From: Acidobacteriota bacterium
GTDB taxonomy: Bacteria > Acidobacteriota > Terriglobia > Terriglobales > SCQP01
Length of the DNA stretch: 12,411 nucleotides
Reading direction: 5' to 3'
Assembly (NCBI GenBank): GCA_021823305.1
Contig: JAKAOE010000010.1
Span: 1 to 12,411, forward strand
This document shows, one piece after another, positions 4,928-11,581 of the stretch (within the stretch, counting starts at the first letter, position 1; each line of letters begins with the position of its first letter). The notes below the pieces were generated by a model. That model made no database searches, was not told the DNA's origin, and saw nothing but the letters and a program-made list of their open reading frames with translations. Position numbers and translations under genes: made by a program.

Positions 4928-7900
4928 ATGGCGGCAGGGCTCGGCGCAACCGTGGGGAGTTGGTTCGCCGCGCGCTTCGGCGAGCCCAGCGAGCCCCAGG
5001 CCCAGGGCTGGCCGCTGATCGCCGCCGACAACGACGTCCTCATCGCCGCGCCCACCGGCTCGGGCAAAACGCTCGCCGCCTTTCTCATCGCCATTGACCG
5101 CCTGGCGCGCCAGGCGGAAGCCGGCCGGCTGGACGACGCCGTGCAAGTGGTCTACGTCTCGCCCCTGAAGGCGCTCGCCAACGACATTCACAAAAACCTC
5201 GAGCGCCCGCTCGCCGAGCTGGGCTTCACCGGCCGCATCCGCGCCGCGGTGCGCACCGGCGACACGCTCGCGGGCGAGCGCCAGGCGATGCTGCGCCGCC
5301 CCCCGCACATCCTGGTGACCACCCCCGAGTCGCTCTACATCCTGCTCACCTCCGCCGGCGGCCGCAAGCTGCTGCGCCCCGCCCGCACCGTCATCGTGGA
5401 CGAAATCCACGCCCTGGTCGCCAACAAGCGCGGCGCCCACCTCGCGCTCAGCCTGGAGCGTCTCGACCATCTAAGCGGCGGCCCGCAGCGCATCGGCCTC
5501 TCCGCCACCGCCAGGCCGCTCGAGGAGGTCGCGCGCTTCCTCGCCGGCGGCCGCCCGCTGCCGCAGATCGTCGCCGTGCGCGACCAGCGGCATTGGGACC
5601 TCGCCGTCGAAGTCCCCGCCCAGGAGCTCGGCCCCATCGCCACCAACGAGGAGTGGGAGGAGCGCTACCAGCGCCTCGCCGAACTGGCGCGCGAGCACCG
5701 CTCCACGCTGGTGTTCGTCGGCACGCGGCGCATGGCCGAGCGCGTCGCCCACCGCATGCGCGAGCGCCTCGGCGAGGACGCCGTGGCCGCGCACCACGGC
5801 AGCCTGTCGCGCGCCATCCGCCTGCGCGCGGAGGAGCGCTTCCAGCGCGGCGAGCTGCAAATGATGGTGGCTACCGCCTCGCTCGAGCTCGGCCTCGACA
5901 TCGGCAGCGTCGGCTTGGTCTGCCAGTTGGGCTCGCCGCGTCAGTTCGCCGCCGCCTGGCAGCGCGTCGGCCGCGCCGGACACTGGAAAGGGGCAATTCC
6001 GAAAGGTCGCTTCTTCGCCCTCACCCGTGACGACCTGATCGAATGCGCCGCCTTGGTGCGCGCGCTCCGCGGCGGCGCGCCCGCGGCGGACCTCGAAGCC
6101 CTCCAGGTCCCCGCCTGGCCGCGCGACATCCTCGCTCAGCAGATCGCCGCCGCGGTGGCGTCGAGCGACACCCCCGAAGGCTGGGGCGAGGACGAACTCT
6201 TCGCCCTCGCCCGCCGCGCCTGGCCCTACCGCGATCTGCCGCGCCCGGAGTTCAACGCTCTGCTCGAGCTGCTCAGTGAAGGCATCAGCACCCGGCGCGG
6301 CCGCCGCGGCGCGCTGCTCCATCGCGACGGCGTGCATCACCGCCTCCGTCCCCGCCGCGGCGCGCGCATGGCCGCCATCCTCAATGGCGGCGCCATCGCC
6401 GAAACCGCCAGCTACGTCGTCCAGGCCGAGCCCGAAAACCTCGCCATCGGCAGCGTCGACGAGGACTTCGCCACCGAAAGCAACGCCGGCGACATCATCC
6501 TGCTCGGCACCCACTCCTGGAAGGTGCGCGGCATCGAGACCGGCCGCGTGCGCGTCGAGGACGCCCACGGCGCCCCGCCCACCGTGCCGTTCTGGCTGGG
6601 CGAGGCGCCCGGGCGCACGCCCGAGCTCTCCGCCTCGGTGGCCGAATTGCGCGACTGGATCGGCGCTCTGCCCCCCGCCGCCTGGCCCGAGCTCGCCGCG
6701 GCCTGCGGCCTCAACGAAAGCGGCGCGCGCCAGGCCATCGCCTACCTCCACGCCGCCCAGGCCGCGCTCGGCGCCATGCCCACCGCGCGCCGCCTCGTCG
6801 CCGAGCGCTTCTTCGACGATGGCGGCGGCATGCAGCTCGTCATTCACGCCCCCTTCGGCGCCGCCATCAACAAGGCTTGGGGCATGGCGCTGCGCAAGCG
6901 CTTCTGCCGCGGCTTCGATTTCGAGCTGCAGGCCTCGGCCGGCGACAACGGCCTGGCGCTGGCGCTTTCTGAGCAGCACAGCTTTCCCCTGGAAACGATC
7001 TTCGCCTTCCTGCGCGCCGCCACCGTGCGGCCCATCCTCGAGCAGGCCGTGCTCCAGGCCCCCATCTTCGGCACCCGCTGGCGCTGGACCGCCGGCCGCG
7101 CGCTGGCGCTGCAGCGCTTCAGCGGCGGCCGCAAGCTCGCGCCCCAAATCCAGCGCATGCGCGCCGAGGATCTGCTCGCCGCCGCCTTCCCCATGCAGGT
7201 CGGCTGCCAGGACAACCATGGCGGCGAGGACCTCGAGATTCCCAATCACCCCTACGTGCAGGAAACCATGCGCGATTGCCTGCACGATTTCCTCGACCTT
7301 GACGGCCTCGAGGCCGTGCTCCGCGGCATCGAATCCGGCGCCATCGCCCTCCACGCCGTGGACACGCCCGCGCCCTCCGCCCTGGCCCACGAAATCCTCA
7401 ACGTCGCGCCCTACGGCTTCCTCGACGACGCCCCGCTCGAAGAGCGCCGCGCCCGCGCCGTGGACCTCCGCGCCGCCGCCGGCGCCGCCGCGCCCGCGCC
7501 CGGCGCCCTCGACCCCGCCGCGGTCGAGGCGGTGCGCGCCGAGGCCTGGCCCCAACCCGAATCGCCCGAAGAGCTGCACGACCTGCTGCTCTCCCTCTTC
7601 TGGCTGCCCGAGGAGGAAGTCGCCGCCGGCTGGCGCGCCTGGCTCGACGCATTGCGCGCCGCCGGCCGCGTCCTGCCCCACAACCGCGGCTGGATCGCGG
7701 CCGAGCGCGCCGCCGCCCTCACCGGCGCCGGGAAAAAGCCCGCCTCCGGCGCCGGCCTGGCCGGCGCCGTCTGGCCCGGCGTCGAGTTCGCCGGCGCGAC
7801 CCCCACCGCGGATGAGGCCGCACTCGCGCGCATGCTCGGCGGCTGGATGGAAATCCTCGGCCCGGTCACCGAGGCCGATTTAGCCCGCCGCCTGCACCTC

Positions 7901-8986
7901 CCCGCGGACGCCGTCGCCACCGCGCTGCTCGCCCTCGAAGGCCAGGGCCGCGTGCTGCGCGGCGCCACCTTCGGCTGGTGCGAGCGCGGCCTGCTCGCCC
8001 GCATCCAGCGCCGCATGGTGCGCCGCCTGCGCGCCGAGATCGAGCCCGTCGCCCCGGCGGTCTACGCCCGCTTCCTGCGCCGCTGGCAGCACCTCGAGCC
8101 CGGCGCCCGCCTGCACGGCCAGCGCGGTCTGGCGGCGGTGCTCGAGCAGTTGCAGGGCTTCGAAGCCGCCGCCAGCGCCTGGGAGCGCGAGCTGCTCCCG
8201 GCGCGCGTCGCCGACTACGCCCCCGCCCTGCTGGATGAGCTCTGCCTCAGCGGCGAGTTCGCCTGGGCGCGCATCTCGCCGCGCAAAAGCCGCGTCAGCG
8301 CCAACGGCGGCCCCGCCCGCGTCGCGCCCAACCGCAACTCACCCATCACCTTCTTCCGCCGCGGCGACGCCGCTTGGCTGCTGCGCGCTTCCGGCTGGCA
8401 GCCGGCGGCTGAACGCAACGGCAATTCGCGCCTCAGCCCGGCGGCGGCCCAGGTGCTGGCTCGTCTCGAGCGCCGCGGCGCCAGCTTCTTCGCCGCCCTC
8501 GCCGGCGACGGCCTGGTCGCCAGCCAAGTCGAGGACGCCCTCTGGGAACTGGTCGCCGCCGGCCTCGCCACCGCCGACGGCTTCGACAACCTGCGCGCCT
8601 TTCTCGATCCCAAGCGCCGCGCCGGCCAGGGCCGCGCCGCCGCCGCCCGCCCCCGCCACTCCCCCGGCCGCTGGACCCTGGTGCAGGAGGCCCTCCCCGA
8701 CGCCGCCGCCCCGCCCGCCTCGCAGGGCGACCTCGAGCTCGCGCGCCACGCGCTCGCCGAGCAGCAGGCGCGCCAGTGGCTGCGCCGCTACGGCGTCATC
8801 TTCAAAGCCGGTCTCGAGGACGAGAGCAGCGCCGTGGGCTGGTACGAAGTCCTGCTCGCCTGCCGCCGCCTCGAGGCCCGCGGCGAGATCCGCGGCGGCC
8901 GCTTCGTCAGCGGCTACGCCGGCGAGCAGTACGCCCTGCCGCAGGCGGTCGAAGCCCTGCGCATCGTCCGCCGCGTCGCTTATTGA
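4928..8986 (+). CDS. lhr: Lhr-type superfamily 2 ATP-dependent helicase
   Basis: This 1352-aa protein is a large helicase-related (Lhr) enzyme, a 3'-to-5' translocase that unwinds DNA or RNA:DNA duplexes and is linked to DNA repair. Visible motifs in order: a Q-motif-like GWPLI (about 27-31), Walker A APTGSGKT (41-48), TTPESL (about 133-138), Walker B DEIH (158-161), SAT (192-194), the second RecA domain from LVFVGTRRMAERV, ASLELGLDIG, and motif VI QRVGRAGH (345-352). The Lhr-core winged helix and DEAD-associated region follow (about 400-870, including ESNAGDIILLGTHSWKVRGIE and GCQDNHGGEDLEIPNHPYVQ). About 480 residues of Lhr C-terminal domain end in GGRFVSGYAGEQYALPQAVEAL, typical of the family. 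It is shorter than E. coli Lhr (about 1538 aa) but shows no internal break. The start at ATG 4928 follows an extended -10 box at leaderless spacing. The metallophosphoesterase and ligase partners seen with Lhr-core operons are absent. The last two codons (Ala-Tyr) and stop lie inside a 124-bp palindrome. GC at third positions is near total. Confidence 0.95.
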   Translation: MAAGLGATVGSWFAARFGEPSEPQAQGWPLIAADNDVLIAAPTGSGKTLAAFLIAIDRLARQAEAGRLDDAVQVVYVSPLKALANDIHKNLERPLAELGFTGRIRAAVRTGDTLAGERQAMLRRPPHILVTTPESLYILLTSAGGRKLLRPARTVIVDEIHALVANKRGAHLALSLERLDHLSGGPQRIGLSATARPLEEVARFLAGGRPLPQIVAVRDQRHWDLAVEVPAQELGPIATNEEWEERYQRLAELAREHRSTLVFVGTRRMAERVAHRMRERLGEDAVAAHHGSLSRAIRLRAEERFQRGELQMMVATASLELGLDIGSVGLVCQLGSPRQFAAAWQRVGRAGHWKGAIPKGRFFALTRDDLIECAALVRALRGGAPAADLEALQVPAWPRDILAQQIAAAVASSDTPEGWGEDELFALARRAWPYRDLPRPEFNALLELLSEGISTRRGRRGALLHRDGVHHRLRPRRGARMAAILNGGAIAETASYVVQAEPENLAIGSVDEDFATESNAGDIILLGTHSWKVRGIETGRVRVEDAHGAPPTVPFWLGEAPGRTPELSASVAELRDWIGALPPAAWPELAAACGLNESGARQAIAYLHAAQAALGAMPTARRLVAERFFDDGGGMQLVIHAPFGAAINKAWGMALRKRFCRGFDFELQASAGDNGLALALSEQHSFPLETIFAFLRAATVRPILEQAVLQAPIFGTRWRWTAGRALALQRFSGGRKLAPQIQRMRAEDLLAAAFPMQVGCQDNHGGEDLEIPNHPYVQETMRDCLHDFLDLDGLEAVLRGIESGAIALHAVDTPAPSALAHEILNVAPYGFLDDAPLEERRARAVDLRAAAGAAAPAPGALDPAAVEAVRAEAWPQPESPEELHDLLLSLFWLPEEEVAAGWRAWLDALRAAGRVLPHNRGWIAAERAAALTGAGKKPASGAGLAGAVWPGVEFAGATPTADEAALARMLGGWMEILGPVTEADLARRLHLPADAVATALLALEGQGRVLRGATFGWCERGLLARIQRRMVRRLRAEIEPVAPAVYARFLRRWQHLEPGARLHGQRGLAAVLEQLQGFEAAASAWERELLPARVADYAPALLDELCLSGEFAWARISPRKSRVSANGGPARVAPNRNSPITFFRRGDAAWLLRASGWQPAAERNGNSRLSPAAAQVLARLERRGASFFAALAGDGLVASQVEDALWELVAAGLATADGFDNLRAFLDPKRRAGQGRAAAARPRHSPGRWTLVQEALPDAAAPPASQGDLELARHALAEQQARQWLRRYGVIFKAGLEDESSAVGWYEVLLACRRLEARGEIRGGRFVSGYAGEQYALPQAVEALRIVRRVAY

Positions 8987-9100
8987 GTCTTGCGTATTAC
9001 GGTGTCAATCGCCACAGGCTGGAATCGGGCCCGGCATCAAGCCGGGCCCGACGCGCTCGCTGCGGCAGTTGACGCTATATTACGCAAGACTCAATAAGCG
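8977..9100. repeat. 124-bp near-palindrome joining the ends of lhr and the convergent gene; probable bidirectional terminator
   Basis: Perfect 20-bp inverted arms lie at 8977-8996 and 9081-9100 and include TTATTGAGTCTTGCG. Further in, the two halves still pair imperfectly (for example GTCAA 9004-9008 with TTGAC 9069-9073, and 9011-9017 with 9060-9066, one mismatch). At the centre a perfect 11-bp stem, TCGGGCCCGGC and its complement (9025-9035, 9041-9051), closes an ATCAA loop. Transcripts from either side would fold into one long hairpin. Each arm contains the final Ala-Tyr-stop of its gene. The arms are AT-rich against their surroundings. A mobile palindromic unit (MITE- or REP-like) is the alternative to a terminator that evolved in place; no target duplication is obvious. 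Confidence 0.85.
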
Positions 9101-9945
9101 CGCGGCGCCAGCAGCGCGTTCAGGTCGGCGTAGGCGATCGCGCCCGCCAGCAGCTCGAAGCCGCCCCCGCCGCGCAGCGCCTCGGCGATGCGCCGGAACC
9201 CGGCCAGCGCGGCGCGGTACGGGCCCGAACCCAGGCTGATGCGACGCACCCCCACGCGCGCCAGCTCGCCCACCGGCGGCAGCCCCGGCCCGCCCAGAAT
9301 GTTCAGCGGCCCGGGCGAGGCCTCCAGCAGCCGCGCGATCAGCCCCAGCTCGCGCACCCCGGGCGTGAAGATGCAGGCCGCGCCGGCGGTGCGGTAGGCG
9401 CGCGCCCGCCGCGCCCCTTCGGCGAACGCATCCAACGCCTGCGGCCCTTTGAGGAAGAACGCGTCGGTGCGGGCGTTGATCACCAGCGCCACGCCGGCTT
9501 CCTCGCCCGCCGCGTGCAGCGCCGCCAGCTTCTCCACCTGCAACTCGATCGGCACCAGCCGGCGCTCGCCTTCGCTGTCTTCGAGGTTGCACCCCACCGC
9601 CCCCGCGGCGAGCAGATCGCGTCCGGTCTGGAGCACCTCCTCGGGCGAGGCGCCGTAGCCCGCCTCGATATCGGCGCTCACCGGAATGCGCACCGCCTCG
9701 GCGATGCTCTCCACCACGTTCAGCATCTCGCGCTTCGAGATCCGCTCCCCGTCGGGATAGCCCAGCGCATTCGCGATCGCCGCGCTCGAGGTGGCGACCG
9801 CCGGAAAGCCGATCTCCTCCAGCAGCCGCGCGCCCGCGACGTCCCAGACGTTGGGCAGCAGCAGCGGCTCGGGGCCTTGGTGAAGGCTCTGGAGCCGGCA
9901 GGCTAGCTCGGACTGGCTGGACATGACGGATGCAACCTTGCTCAT
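9091..9945 (-). CDS. Isocitrate lyase/PEP mutase superfamily protein
   Basis: This protein of up to 284 aa is a TIM-barrel enzyme of the isocitrate lyase/phosphoenolpyruvate mutase superfamily, which makes or breaks C-C or C-P bonds of alpha-oxo acids using Mg2+. Visible motifs: LLPNVWDVAGARLLE (29-43), GFPAVATSSAAIANALGYPDG (46-66), the metal-binding strand SADIEAGYGASPEE (90-103), GCNLEDSEG (118-126) and INARTDAFF (156-164). The KKCGH catalytic cysteine motif of true isocitrate lyases is absent, so it is not one; the substrate cannot be told (PEP mutase, oxaloacetate hydrolase or 2-methylisocitrate lyase-like are options). ATG 9945 and ATG 9924 (277 aa) are both possible; the latter is preceded by AAGG and matches where the family usually begins. 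A TACACT -10-like hexamer at 9952-9947 (minus strand) would start transcription near 9940, which favours 9924. It is divergent from the cytochrome gene across a CRP-like site and convergent with lhr. Cytoplasmic; no nearby pathway partner. Confidence 0.88.
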   Translation of the reverse strand: MSKVASVMSSQSELACRLQSLHQGPEPLLLPNVWDVAGARLLEEIGFPAVATSSAAIANALGYPDGERISKREMLNVVESIAEAVRIPVSADIEAGYGASPEEVLQTGRDLLAAGAVGCNLEDSEGERRLVPIELQVEKLAALHAAGEEAGVALVINARTDAFFLKGPQALDAFAEGARRARAYRTAGAACIFTPGVRELGLIARLLEASPGPLNILGGPGLPPVGELARVGVRRISLGSGPYRAALAGFRRIAEALRGGGGFELLAGAIAYADLNALLAPRAY

Positions 9946-10018
9946 TAGTGTAAAGCCCCTCGTGCCGCGCGCATGACGACGGTAGCATGCAGACTTACGG
10001 CGCCGCGCAAGTTATGTC

Positions 10019-10034
10019 TGTGACGGCGGTCACA
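10019..10034. promoter_or_regulatory. CRP/FNR-type operator between divergent genes
   Basis: TGTGACGGCGGTCACA is a perfect palindrome with the TGTGA-N6-TCACA spacing of the CRP/FNR family consensus. It overlaps the probable -35 (GTGACG, 10020-10025) of the cytochrome gene and lies about 29 bp from its start, a position expected to block RNA polymerase. It also lies about 80-95 bp upstream of the isocitrate lyase-like gene. Which regulator binds is unknown. Confidence 0.6.
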
Positions 10035-10048
10035 CTCTGCGGTAAGGT
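10020..10048 (+). promoter_or_regulatory. Promoter of the diheme cytochrome gene, near-leaderless
   Basis: GTGACG (10020-10025) and TAAGGT (10043-10048) are spaced 17 bp. The predicted start at about 10055 is one base before the ATG at 10056. There is no Shine-Dalgarno sequence between them. The -35 is embedded in the CRP/FNR-type palindrome. Confidence 0.4.
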
Positions 10049-10055
10049 AGCTTGC

Positions 10056-11171
10056 ATGCGATTCCCTTCCCTGCGCTTCCTGGCGGGTGCGGCGCTGGCG
10101 GCGCTGGCGTTGACCCCGATGCTCGCGGCCCAGCAGACCGCGGCCGAAAAGACCGCCGGTCAGGTGTTCAAAAACATCCAGGTGTTCAAGGGCCTGCCGG
10201 CGAGCGAACTGCGCCCGACCATGAGCTTCATCGCCAGCTCGCTCGGCGTGCGCTGCAACTTCTGCCACGCGCAGCCGTTCAGCGCCGACATCAAGCCGCA
10301 GAAGAAGATCGCACGCCGGATGATCGAGATGGTCTTCGCCATCAACAAGTCCACCTTCAACGGCCGCCCCGAGGTCAACTGTTTCACCTGCCACCAGGGC
10401 CGCCCCGAACCCGACGGCGCGCTCAGCATCGCCGCCGACGTCCCGCCGCCGGCCGCCGGCGCCATGGCGGCCGGGCCCGCCCGCGGGGGAGCCCGCGGCG
10501 GACGCGGTGGCCGCGGCGGCTTCGACCGCACCAACCTGCCCACCGCCGCCCAGGTGCTGGCCAAGTATGAGCAAGCGCTCGGCGGCGCGAGCGCCCTCGC
10601 GGCCATCCGCAGCGAGACCATGACCGTCTCGCAGCCGATGATGCGCGGCGCCGCCATGGCGCTCAACGTGGTCAAGCAGGGCGGCCGCTTCGCCATCACC
10701 CAGGGCCGCGGACGCGCCGGCTACAACGGCAGCGCCTTCTGGTCCTGGCGCGGCCGCGGCGCCGCCGGCCCGGCCGAAGGCGAAATGGCGACCGAGCTGT
10801 CGCTCTACCAGGGCATGTACCCCGCCGCCGGCCTCGACCCCGCCAAGGCGCGCGTCTTCGCCCGCGTCCCCTTCCAGGGCGGCAAGGCCTACCTGATGGC
10901 CGAGCGCACCGCGCACGGCTTCGTGCGCTATTACTTCAACGCCTCCTCCGGCCTGCTCCGCCGCATCATCACCGGCACGCCCACCTACCTCGGCATGCTC
11001 CCGCTGCAGGTGGATTTCTCCAACTACCAAAGCGTCGGCGGCGGCGTCAAGCTGCCCCTGACCCTGAAGTTCAGCAACCACGAGCGCAGCTGGACCCAAA
11101 CCGTCAGCGCGGTCAAGCTCAATGCGCCCGTCGCCGCCGGCGCCCTCGCCGAACCCAGCGGCGGCAATTAG
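10056..11171 (+). CDS. Secreted diheme c-type cytochrome of the reaction-centre cytochrome type, with C-terminal beta domain
   Basis: This 371-aa protein has a signal peptide at 1-26 (MRFPSLRFLAG...PMLAAQ). Residues about 32-120 match the photosynthetic-reaction-centre cytochrome c fold (KTAGQVFKNIQVFKGLPASEL...MSFIASSLGVRCNFCH), with two heme sites, CNFCH (67-71) and CFTCH (109-113). Met56 and Met89/Met92 are candidate axial ligands (inference). No reaction-centre genes are near; such diheme proteins are common in non-phototrophic Acidobacteriota and probably carry electrons in the periplasm. A Gly/Arg/Ala-rich linker (about 131-156, with RGG repeats) leads to a C-terminal domain (about 160-365: LAKYEQALGGASAL...FVRYYFNASSGLLRRI...VDFSNYQSVGGGVKLPLTLKFS) that resembles LolA-like or outer-membrane-lipoprotein-type beta sheets. 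ATG 10056 is chosen because it begins the signal peptide and follows a -10 box at leaderless spacing; an upstream in-frame start at 9987 would put the promoter palindrome inside the gene. A stem-loop covers the stop codon. Confidence 0.88.
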   Translation: MRFPSLRFLAGAALAALALTPMLAAQQTAAEKTAGQVFKNIQVFKGLPASELRPTMSFIASSLGVRCNFCHAQPFSADIKPQKKIARRMIEMVFAINKSTFNGRPEVNCFTCHQGRPEPDGALSIAADVPPPAAGAMAAGPARGGARGGRGGRGGFDRTNLPTAAQVLAKYEQALGGASALAAIRSETMTVSQPMMRGAAMALNVVKQGGRFAITQGRGRAGYNGSAFWSWRGRGAAGPAEGEMATELSLYQGMYPAAGLDPAKARVFARVPFQGGKAYLMAERTAHGFVRYYFNASSGLLRRIITGTPTYLGMLPLQVDFSNYQSVGGGVKLPLTLKFSNHERSWTQTVSAVKLNAPVAAGALAEPSGGN

Positions 11172-11178
11172 CCGCCGC
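11158..11178. terminator. Bidirectional terminator hairpin over the cytochrome stop codon
   Basis: A perfect 8-bp stem, GCGGCGGC (11158-11165) with GCCGCCGC (11171-11178), closes an AATTA loop; the TAG stop begins in the loop (11169-11171). It lies 17 bp beyond the stop of the convergent antitoxin gene, so it could serve both. No U-tract follows on either strand. Confidence 0.45.
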
Positions 11179-11195
11179 CCCGGGCGCCGCTCCTC

Positions 11196-11480
11196 TCAGA
11201 GCGCAACCGCGGGTTTGGGCAACCCGTGCTCGTCGTACAACAACTCGGCGTGGGCGACATAAGGACGCCGCACGTGCGCGGCCGCCCGGTCGGCGATGGC
11301 AAGCAACTCCTCGACCGACGCCTTTCTGTGCCGCCGCTGCAGGCGCTCCAGCCGCTCCCGCAGGGCCGTCGTGACGGCATGGGTAAGCTTTTCTCCCGTC
11401 AAGCCGGCGATGGCCAGGGCGAGCCGGTGCGCTTCTGGGTCTTTTACGTTCAGGCTGGTGGACTTCCTCGCTTTCGGCAT
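11196..11480 (-). CDS. VapB-type antitoxin, no adjacent toxin
   Basis: This 94-aa protein matches the Rv0623-like VapB antitoxin family (PSK-operon transcription factor type). The N-terminus STSLNVKDPEAHRLALAIAGLTGEKLTHAVTTALRERLERLQRRH (about residues 7-51) is a ribbon-helix-helix DNA-binding domain. The C-terminal part (VEELLAIADRAAAHV...YDEHGLPKPAVAL) is the toxin-neutralising tail, with the family's usual Y-D-E-H-G-L-P ending. VapB normally represses its own operon and is co-transcribed with vapC, a PIN-domain ribonuclease just downstream. Here only 24 bp separate its stop from the end of the cytochrome gene on the opposite strand, so there is no room for a toxin; upstream (right) is the dehydrogenase gene. 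It is an orphan antitoxin. ATG 11480 is preferred over GTG 11483 because AGAAGGG (11496-11490) lies 9 bp before it; TAGAAT (11524-11519) is a likely -10. Confidence 0.85.
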   Translation of the reverse strand: MPKARKSTSLNVKDPEAHRLALAIAGLTGEKLTHAVTTALRERLERLQRRHRKASVEELLAIADRAAAHVRRPYVAHAELLYDEHGLPKPAVAL

Positions 11481-11489
11481 CACAGTCTG

Positions 11490-11524
11490 CCCTTCTGCCC
11501 TTTTTCTGGTTTTTCTTTATTCTA
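11490..11524 (-). promoter_or_regulatory. Promoter -10 and ribosome site of the VapB-type gene
   Basis: On the minus strand TAGAAT (11524-11519) would start transcription near 11512. An A-rich leader containing AGAAGGG (11496-11490) ends 9 bp before ATG 11480. The -35 region falls inside the preceding terminator hairpin and has no good match. Confidence 0.45.
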
Positions 11525-11533
11525 AGCCCACAA

Positions 11534-11566
11534 CCGCCTGCGGCAGGCGGCGCCCGATGGGCGCCC
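11534..11566. terminator. Two overlapping hairpins after the dehydrogenase gene
   Basis: CCGCCTGC and GCAGGCGG (11534-11541, 11543-11550) form one stem (6 bp with a realistic 5-nt loop). GGCGCCC-GAT-GGGCGCC (11549-11565) forms a second, sharing two bases with the first, so the two compete at their junction. They begin 16 bp after the stop of the minus-strand dehydrogenase gene and probably terminate it. No clear U-tract follows. Confidence 0.5.
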
Positions 11567-11581
11567 GCGTTCAATCAATCC

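Noticed and set aside
5471..7681. 736-codon frame on the minus strand opposite lhr
   Set aside because: It is a low-complexity Gly/Ala/Glu shadow of lhr. The plus strand shows all helicase motifs in the same stretch.
8977..9100. Transposase-carrying insertion sequence at the palindrome
   Set aside because: The element is 124 bp with no coding capacity. Only a non-autonomous palindromic unit or a terminator is possible.
9080..9988. 302-codon minus-strand frame overlapping the lyase-like gene
   Set aside because: Arg/Gly/Ala-rich shadow. The 9091-9945 frame carries all superfamily motifs.
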